Shown here in pieces: positions 22,750 to 27,087 of a stretch of DNA of 27,087 nucleotides. Every line of letters starts with the position of its first letter. Position 1 is the stretch's first letter. The notes beneath the pieces were generated by a model that was not told the origin of the DNA, ran no database searches, and worked only from the letters and a program-made list of their open reading frames with translations. Source of the DNA: Candidatus Desantisbacteria bacterium CG2_30_40_21 (GTDB taxonomy: Bacteria > UBA9089 > CG2-30-40-21); contig MNYI01000198.1 in the NCBI GenBank assembly GCA_001873945.1, positions 1 through 27,087 of the forward strand, written 5' to 3'. A program made the position numbers and the translations under genes.

Positions 22750-23028
22750 ATGTCTATGAAATTTATGTGGGATGAAAACAAAGCAGTGGCTAATTTGTCA
22801 AAGCATGGGATATCATTTGATGAAGCAAAAACCGTTTTCGATGATCCGCTCTACATTGATTTTTACGATCCTGATCATTCCTATAATGAGCAGCGATATA
22901 TTTTCATTGGACAATCGCAGCAGAATCATCTGTTAATTGTATCATATACGGAACAGGAAAATGCAATTCGTTTGATTAGTGCAAGAGAAGCAACACGAAA
23001 GGAGCGAAAAACTTATGAAGAGGGTTAA
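22750..23028 (+). CDS. brnT: BrnT-family ribonuclease toxin
   Basis: BrnT is a RelE-fold ribonuclease toxin. From ATG 22750 the product has 92 residues: MKFMWDENKAVANLSKHGIS with the family's WDExKAxxNxxKHG, then FDEAKTVFDDPL, DPDHSYNEQRYIFIGQS, LLIVSYTEQ and the C-terminal RLISAREATRKERKTYEEG, which holds the catalytic arginines. An upstream in-frame ATG would add 37 residues unlike the family, and it lies on the -35 box, so I reject it. The ribosome site is weak. It overlaps the next gene by 14 bp. Confidence 0.92.
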   Translation: MSMKFMWDENKAVANLSKHGISFDEAKTVFDDPLYIDFYDPDHSYNEQRYIFIGQSQQNHLLIVSYTEQENAIRLISAREATRKERKTYEEG

Positions 23029-23245
23029 GGCAGTAATGGAGGACGATCTTCGTCCAGAGTATGATTTGAAGAGCTTGTGCGTGAGAAAGGTTGGCCATGG
23101 GAGGAATAAATTTGGTGAATCCATCCGTTTAGAGCCAGATGTAGCAAAGGTGTTCCAAGATACTGAGTCGGTGAATGAAGCTCTACGATTTTTAATTAGG
23201 ATTACAAGAGAAAATAAGTCGACTCTCTCTATTGCCATGAAGTGA
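23015..23245 (+). CDS. Cognate antitoxin of the BrnT-type toxin
   Basis: From ATG 23015 (AGGAG about 10 nt upstream) the product has 76 residues: MKRVKAVMEDDLRPEYDLKS, then SIRLEPDVAKVFQDTESVNEAL and a basic tail. The DELRPEYD...LDPDVAxxFxxxxxVNEALR pattern is shared by small proteins that I recall as frequently encoded next to BrnT-like toxins; it differs from classical BrnA. The second half is compatible with a ribbon-helix-helix-like DNA-binding domain. The 14-bp overlap with the toxin gene supports a two-gene module with the antitoxin second, as in brnTA. Confidence 0.75.
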   Translation: MKRVKAVMEDDLRPEYDLKSLCVRKVGHGRNKFGESIRLEPDVAKVFQDTESVNEALRFLIRITRENKSTLSIAMK

Positions 23246-23298
23246 TGATTAACTTGCTCTGCTCGAAACAATAAATGAAAAGGATGGAATAAAATCAG

Positions 23299-25197
23299 GT
23301 GTATGATATAATCGTTGTTGGGGGGGGACATGCTGGGTGCGAAGCAGCTTTGGCATCTGCCAGAATGGGAATAAAAACCCTTTTATTAACCATGAATATT
23401 GATACCATTGGACAAATGTCCTGTAATCCGGCAATAGGCGGGCTGGCTAAGGGTCAGATAGTCCGGGAGATAGATGCCCTTGGCGGTGAGATGGCATTGA
23501 TTATCGATAAAACAGGTATTCAGTTTAGAATGCTTAATACCAAAAAAGGGCCGTCCGTTAGATCCCTCAGGGCACAGGCAGATAGAAAGCAATACCAGCT
23601 TGCAGCCAGATGTGCGGTGGAATCACAAAAAAATTTGGATGTAAAATCAGCAATGGTGGAAGAAATACTTGTTGATGGGTCAAGGGTTGTGGCTATAAAA
23701 ACACAAACAGGTGATTGTTATTCTACAGGCGCCCTGATTATTACTACCGGTACCTTCTTGAATGGATTAATTCATGTAGGGAATGCTTCTTTTTCTGGTG
23801 GCAGGGCAGGAGAACTTGCCTCATCAGGATTGTCAAATTCTCTCAAGAATTTGGGATTATCCATGGGGAGATTAAAAACCGGAACCAGCCCGAGGATAGA
23901 TAGAAAAACTGTTGATTTTTCTATACTTCAGATTCAAAACGGGGATACAGAACCAGTACCATTTTCTTTTTCTACTGAAAAAATAGCTAGAGAGCAGATT
24001 CCTTGCTATATTACTCATACGGCGTTATCAACTCATAATATAATCCAGAACAATCTTGATTCTTCTCCGCTTTATGGTGGAAAGATTCAGGGAACCGGGG
24101 TAAGATATTGCCCTTCTATTGAGGATAAGATTGTTAAGTTTCCAGAAAAGATAAGTCATCAGGTATTTATTGAGCCGGAAGGCTACGATACAGATGAACT
24201 TTACCTGAATGGACTCTCTACCAGTCTACCTGAAGATATTCAATTAAAAATGTTGCGGACTATTCATGGACTGGAAGAGGTTAAAATACTTCGTCCTGGA
24301 TATGCCATAGAGTATGATTTTGTTTTCCCAACCCAGCTTAAACCTACCCTTGAAACAAAGTTGATTGAGGGACTGTATCTTGCTGGACAGATAAATGGCA
24401 CCTCTGGATACGAAGAGGCTGCGGGACAAGGGATTATGGCTGGAATAAATGCTGTCTTAAAAATCAGGGGACAGGAGCCATTTATTCTCAAAAGGTCTGA
24501 AGCCTATATCGGTGTCCTGATAGATGACTTGGTCACAAAGGGAACAAAAGAGCCGTATAGAATGTTTACCTCAAGGGCAGAGTATAGATTGCTCTTGCGT
24601 CATGATAATGCGGATCAAAGGCTGATGGGGTATGGATATGGGTTTGGATTGATAACAGAGGAACAATATCAGGGGTTGGTGAGGAAGAAGTCTGCTATAG
24701 CCAAAGAACGGAAGAGATTGGAGCAAATTATAATTATGCCTGTTCAAATAGCTTCCAGTCAGATGGGAGAAAAGCTGAGTGGCTTGAAAGAATCCTGCTC
24801 CCTTGCCCAACTTCTAAGACGACCAGAGATACTGTATGAGGATATTGAGTGTTTTTGTAGTTTGAGAACGGAAATGCCTCAACAGGAATTGTCATCAGAA
24901 ATAAAGGAAGAGGTAGAGATAGAGGTAAAATATGAGGGATATATAAGAAGGCAGTTAGCTCATATCGAGGATTTCAAGCGAATGGAAAACTGGCTGATTC
25001 CGACAGATTTTGATTATTCTTCGGTCATTGCCTTGTCTCGTGAAACAAGGGAAAAGCTCATCTCAATAAGACCTGTTTCCCTTGGTCAGGCTTCAAGGGT
25101 ATCAGGGGTTCGGGTGTCAGATATCTCGGTGTTGATGATTTATTTGGAGAGATTGAGAAGAGAAAAAGGTAACAAAATGTCTTTTAGCGTTTCGTGA
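23299..25197 (+). CDS. mnmG: tRNA uridine-34 carboxymethylaminomethyl synthesis enzyme MnmG (GidA)
   Basis: An FAD enzyme that, with MnmE, modifies U34 of tRNAs reading split codon boxes. The 632-residue product has VVGGGHAGCEAA at 6-17 (FAD binding), MSCNPAIGGLAKGQIVREID, GPSVRSLRAQADRKQY, TGTFLNGLIHVG and AGQINGTSGYEEAAGQG. The C-terminal MnmE-binding helices end ASRVSGVRVSDISVLMIYLE. The start is GTG 23299. The last ten residues (KGNKMSFSVS) differ from the family and are partly encoded by a stem-loop (TTAGCGT at 25184-25190, ACGCTAA at 25204-25210). A degraded second copy of the 3' end lies at 25619-25747, so the present end may be the result of an insertion. Confidence 0.97.
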   Translation: MYDIIVVGGGHAGCEAALASARMGIKTLLLTMNIDTIGQMSCNPAIGGLAKGQIVREIDALGGEMALIIDKTGIQFRMLNTKKGPSVRSLRAQADRKQYQLAARCAVESQKNLDVKSAMVEEILVDGSRVVAIKTQTGDCYSTGALIITTGTFLNGLIHVGNASFSGGRAGELASSGLSNSLKNLGLSMGRLKTGTSPRIDRKTVDFSILQIQNGDTEPVPFSFSTEKIAREQIPCYITHTALSTHNIIQNNLDSSPLYGGKIQGTGVRYCPSIEDKIVKFPEKISHQVFIEPEGYDTDELYLNGLSTSLPEDIQLKMLRTIHGLEEVKILRPGYAIEYDFVFPTQLKPTLETKLIEGLYLAGQINGTSGYEEAAGQGIMAGINAVLKIRGQEPFILKRSEAYIGVLIDDLVTKGTKEPYRMFTSRAEYRLLLRHDNADQRLMGYGYGFGLITEEQYQGLVRKKSAIAKERKRLEQIIIMPVQIASSQMGEKLSGLKESCSLAQLLRRPEILYEDIECFCSLRTEMPQQELSSEIKEEVEIEVKYEGYIRRQLAHIEDFKRMENWLIPTDFDYSSVIALSRETREKLISIRPVSLGQASRVSGVRVSDISVLMIYLERLRREKGNKMSFSVS

Positions 25198-25230
25198 ACG
25201 ATTACGCTAAGAAAAGAGGAGAATAAAATT

Positions 25231-25584
25231 ATGGGTGTTACTTATATTGAAGGGCTTGTTAGAGGATTATCAGGTAAAGAAGAAAATGTAAAATTTTTAG
25301 TAGACAGTGGAGCAACATATTCACTCCTACCCAAAGTTATATGGGAAGCAATTGGATTGGAATCTAAGCGAAAGTTGTCCTTTACCCTTGCTGATGGTAC
25401 CACAATTGAAAGGTCAGTATCAGAGGCTTTTGTTACCTTCTCCCAAGGAGAAGCTCACACACCAGTGATTTTGGGTGAAGAAGGCGATGAAGCACTATTA
25501 GGTGTAGTTACCTTAGAGATTCTGGGTCTTGTGCTGAACCCTTTTAATCGTACCCTTCATCCTATGCAGATGTTGTTGTGCTGA
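25231..25584 (+). CDS. Retropepsin-like (clan AA) aspartic protease
   Basis: A 117-residue single-domain protein. FLVDSGATYSLLP at about 23-35 contains the catalytic Asp-Ser-Gly (D-[ST]-G-A) of clan AA proteases. The partner motif for the flap and hydrophobic pair is seen in ADGTTIERSVSEAFV and ALLGVVTLEILGLVLNPF. Such proteins should dimerise to form the active site. No signal peptide or membrane segment is seen. It sits between mnmG and a degraded duplicate of the mnmG 3' end, so it probably arrived with the duplication. Its substrate is unknown. Confidence 0.85.
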   Translation: MGVTYIEGLVRGLSGKEENVKFLVDSGATYSLLPKVIWEAIGLESKRKLSFTLADGTTIERSVSEAFVTFSQGEAHTPVILGEEGDEALLGVVTLEILGLVLNPFNRTLHPMQMLLC

Positions 25585-25618
25585 GAGAAGAAACTTAGGA
25601 GTCAAAACGGGGGACAGG

Positions 25619-25747
25619 CTTGTGAGACAAGGGAAAAACTCATCCCGATAAAACCTGTTTCCCTTGGGGCAGGTTTCACAGGGTATCAGGTGTTCGAGTG
25701 AGTGATATCTCGGTGTTGATGATTTTACTTGGAAAGATTGAGAAATA
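25619..25747 (+). pseudogene. Degraded duplicate of the mnmG 3' end
   Basis: This stretch aligns base for base with about 25036-25160 inside mnmG, with scattered substitutions and small insertions or deletions. Shared runs include ACCTGTTTCCCTTGG and GATATCTCGGTGTTGATGAT. Frameshifts break the reading frame and a TAA closes it where an MnmG protein would normally end. It is a non-functional copy and may be the original end of the gene, displaced downstream. Confidence 0.85.
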
Positions 25748-25766
25748 AACATAGATGAGTAGTGTT

Positions 25767-25862
25767 GCGTCAAGTCTCATCTGTCCGATTGAGATAAACG
25801 ACAGACAAGAATGTCTGTCCTACCGACTATAGGAACTTTATCCGACACTTGAGGCTTGACGC
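25767..25862. repeat. 96-bp palindromic MITE-like element, complete copy
   Basis: Terminal inverted repeats GCGTCAAGTCTCA (25767-25779) and TGAGGCTTGACGC (25850-25862) differ at one position. An inner perfect hairpin ACAGACA-agaa-TGTCTGT lies at the centre. There is no coding capacity. Rearranged copies lie at 26698-26880, on the other side of rsmG. Confidence 0.85.
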
Positions 25863-25870
25863 GGCAGTAG

Positions 25871-25962
25871 TTATTTGTCAATAACACATGCTGCCTGTGG
25901 TGGCGGGTTTCAAATCCGCCCTCGTATATCTCACAAAGAGGATAATTATTTGTCAATAACAC
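25871..25962. repeat. 17-bp direct repeats duplicating the rsmG start
   Basis: TTATTTGTCAATAACAC occurs at 25871-25887 and again at 25946-25962, 75 bp apart. The intervening part contains a GGCGGGTTT/AAATCCGCC hairpin at 25902-25920 and the AAAGAGG ribosome site. Both copies contain an in-frame TTG start. Confidence 0.85.
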
Positions 25963-26759
25963 GCACTGCTGAAGAATTAAAACAATGGGCAACTCAAATG
26001 GGGATTGCCTTAAGCAAAACCCAGATTGAGCAGTTTATGTCCTATCTTGCCTTGCTTGTGCAAGTGGTACAACAGGTGAATATCACAGGAATTCATGATG
26101 AGGAGGAAATAATAACCAGACATTTTTTGGATTCCCTTAGCTGCGTAATGGCTGTAAATCTAATCCCTGGGATGAGGGTACTTGATGTGGGAAGCGGAGC
26201 AGGGTTCCCCGGTGTGCCGCTAAAAATATATTCACCAGAAATTCGATTAACCGTAGTGGATGCCAGTCAAAAGCATCTCAATTTTCTTTATAAACTGCGG
26301 AGTAAATTAAATTGTGAGTTTGAGATATTAGATGGAAGGGCAGAGGAATATGGACAGTTCAAAGAGCATCGAGAGGCATATGACCTCGTTGTTTCCAGAG
26401 CTGTAGCAAAAATGAACATTTTGGCTGAATACTGTCTGCCATTGGTAAAAATAAACGGATATTTTCTGGCTATGAAGGGGCAGGCAGGGGAGATTGAGGC
26501 AAGGGATGCAGAACCTGTCATCCAAATGCTTGGGGGAGAGATTGAGGATGTCAGTGCCGTAGTATTGCCGGACGGAGGGATCCCCTCTGGCAGCAGCAAG
26601 CGGGTATTGATAAGGGTGGTAAAGACAAAACAAACGCCTGCTGAATATCCAAGAAGGACAGGTGTGCCGGAGAAAAAGCCACTTACAGATAATTGTCGCG
26701 TCAAGTCTCAAGTGTCGGATAAAATTTCTATAGTCGGTAGGTCAGGCATTCTTGCCTGA
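25950..26759 (+). CDS. rsmG: 16S rRNA (guanine-527-N7)-methyltransferase RsmG (GidB)
   Basis: This SAM-dependent enzyme methylates G527 of 16S rRNA. I start it at TTG 25950, 7 nt after AGAGGAT, giving 269 residues. TTG 25875, in frame 25 codons earlier, lies in a duplicated segment and would add an unfamily-like extension. RHFLDSLSC and VLDVGSGAGFPGVPLKI form the SAM site, followed by VVDASQKHLNFL and VVSRAVAKM. The natural C-terminus is YPRRTGVPEKKPL. The last 24 residues beyond it (TDNCRVKSQVSDK and on) are encoded by the palindromic repeat starting at 26698, which also supplies the TGA. In many bacteria rsmG directly follows mnmG; here about 750 bp separate them. Confidence 0.95.
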   Translation: MSITRTAEELKQWATQMGIALSKTQIEQFMSYLALLVQVVQQVNITGIHDEEEIITRHFLDSLSCVMAVNLIPGMRVLDVGSGAGFPGVPLKIYSPEIRLTVVDASQKHLNFLYKLRSKLNCEFEILDGRAEEYGQFKEHREAYDLVVSRAVAKMNILAEYCLPLVKINGYFLAMKGQAGEIEARDAEPVIQMLGGEIEDVSAVVLPDGGIPSGSSKRVLIRVVKTKQTPAEYPRRTGVPEKKPLTDNCRVKSQVSDKISIVGRSGILA

Positions 26760-26880
26760 CTCATCTGTCCGCTTGAGATAAACGACAGACAAGGTTGAAC
26801 CCTCACCCCGTCCCTCTCCCAATTAGGAGAGGGAGTAATGTCTGTCCTACCGGCGTATCCGTCATTTTAAGGTTGACACA
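26698..26880. repeat. Rearranged copies of the 96-bp palindromic element
   Basis: 26698-26741 is the inverted counterpart of the right half of 25767-25862 (GCGTCAAGTCTCAAGTGTCG, then a GTCAGGCA/TGCCTGAC hairpin). From 26761 the sequence matches the left half of the same element in direct orientation (TCATCTGTCCG, GAGATAAACGACAGACAAG). It then resumes at 26838 with TGTCTGTCCTACCG after an insertion. It looks like two partial copies with a third repeat inserted in the hairpin tip. Confidence 0.75.
26806..26838. repeat. Nested palindrome inserted in the rsmG-flanking repeat
   Basis: CCCTCTCC-caatta-GGAGAGGG forms a hairpin with perfect 8-bp arms. It splits the central hairpin of the surrounding element between ACAGACA and TGTCTGT. 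It belongs to the same family as the repeat inside the glycosyltransferase gene at 17891-17928. Confidence 0.7.
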
Positions 26881-26925
26881 ACAATAATACGGAGCGGGAA
26901 GTAAAAAAGGATTGGATATTGCATA

Positions 26926-27087
26926 TATACTCAAGTGGGGCATAAATTGCGTTTTTCGCTGGTCTTAATCAACGATAGCTGTGTTGTTCAGGTTCGCAAT
27001 AGTACACTATTGCTCACCTTGCGCGCCATTGCTCTCCTTGATTAATTCTCACCGAAAAAATCGCAATTTATGCCCCACTTGAGTATA
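26926..27087. repeat. 162-bp palindromic MITE-like element, right copy
   Basis: This is the reverse complement of the element at 28-187, with a few substitutions and a 2-bp length difference near GCGCGCC. Its terminal inverted repeats match over at least 26 bp. It reaches the very last base of the window, which suggests that the assembly broke at this repeated sequence. Confidence 0.85.

Noticed and set aside
23320..23327. Run of eight G in mnmG as a phase-variation tract
   Set aside because: It encodes the invariant glycines of the FAD-binding loop (VGGGH), so it is explained by protein sequence; slippage is possible but nothing indicates it.
1..27087. CRISPR array, rRNA genes, intact insertion sequence with transposase
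   Set aside because: No regularly spaced direct repeats, no rRNA-like sequence and no transposase frame were found on either strand.

Overview
This window looks like a metagenome contig from an uncultivated, AT-rich, Gram-negative bacterium, probably of a candidate phylum. A lipid A-type acyltransferase and a large tetratricopeptide (BamD/YbgF-like) exported protein point to an outer membrane. An mcsA-mcsB-clpC operon is more familiar from Firmicutes. I cannot name the lineage from the sequence. TGA is used as an ordinary stop codon: mcsA and clpC both end in TGA within ATGA overlaps.

Layout. Positions 1-408 hold a 160-bp palindromic element and an HsdS C-terminal remnant. Positions 409-3092 (minus) hold argC, rpe, a PASTA-domain membrane protein and tRNA-Thr(GGT). 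Positions 3162-6203 (plus) form an ArsR-led redox cluster: a 4Fe-4S membrane protein, a DUF5714 protein, a thioredoxin-fold lipoprotein, a PsiE-like membrane protein with an in-frame TGA, and a 50-residue protein with ten cysteines. This is the best candidate for an undescribed system. Next come a truncated mutM start (6285-6461) and a 741-residue TPR protein (6519-8744, minus) bracketed by a perfect 29-bp inverted repeat. A DUF6398 gene and an AAA ATPase stub lie beyond it, followed by the mcsA-mcsB-clpC protein quality-control operon (9792-13832, minus).

Positions 14145-22088 (minus) run, in transcription order: sensor histidine kinase, tldD, lipid A-type acyltransferase and glycosyltransferase, with gaps of 1-2 nt, then purH and a class IV aminotransferase. 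A zinc-ribbon protein (minus) and a BrnT-type toxin-antitoxin pair (plus) precede mnmG. mnmG is followed by a retropepsin-like protease, a degraded copy of the mnmG 3' end, and rsmG, so the classic mnmG-rsmG pair is split by insertions.

The dominant unusual theme is a high density of small palindromic, MITE-like repeats of several families. One family bounds the contig in opposite orientations. Another flanks rsmG and appears to supply its last codons and stop. A third lies in frame inside a glycosyltransferase gene and also nested within the rsmG-flanking repeat. Several genes here are truncated, duplicated at their ends, or carry repeat-derived peptides.
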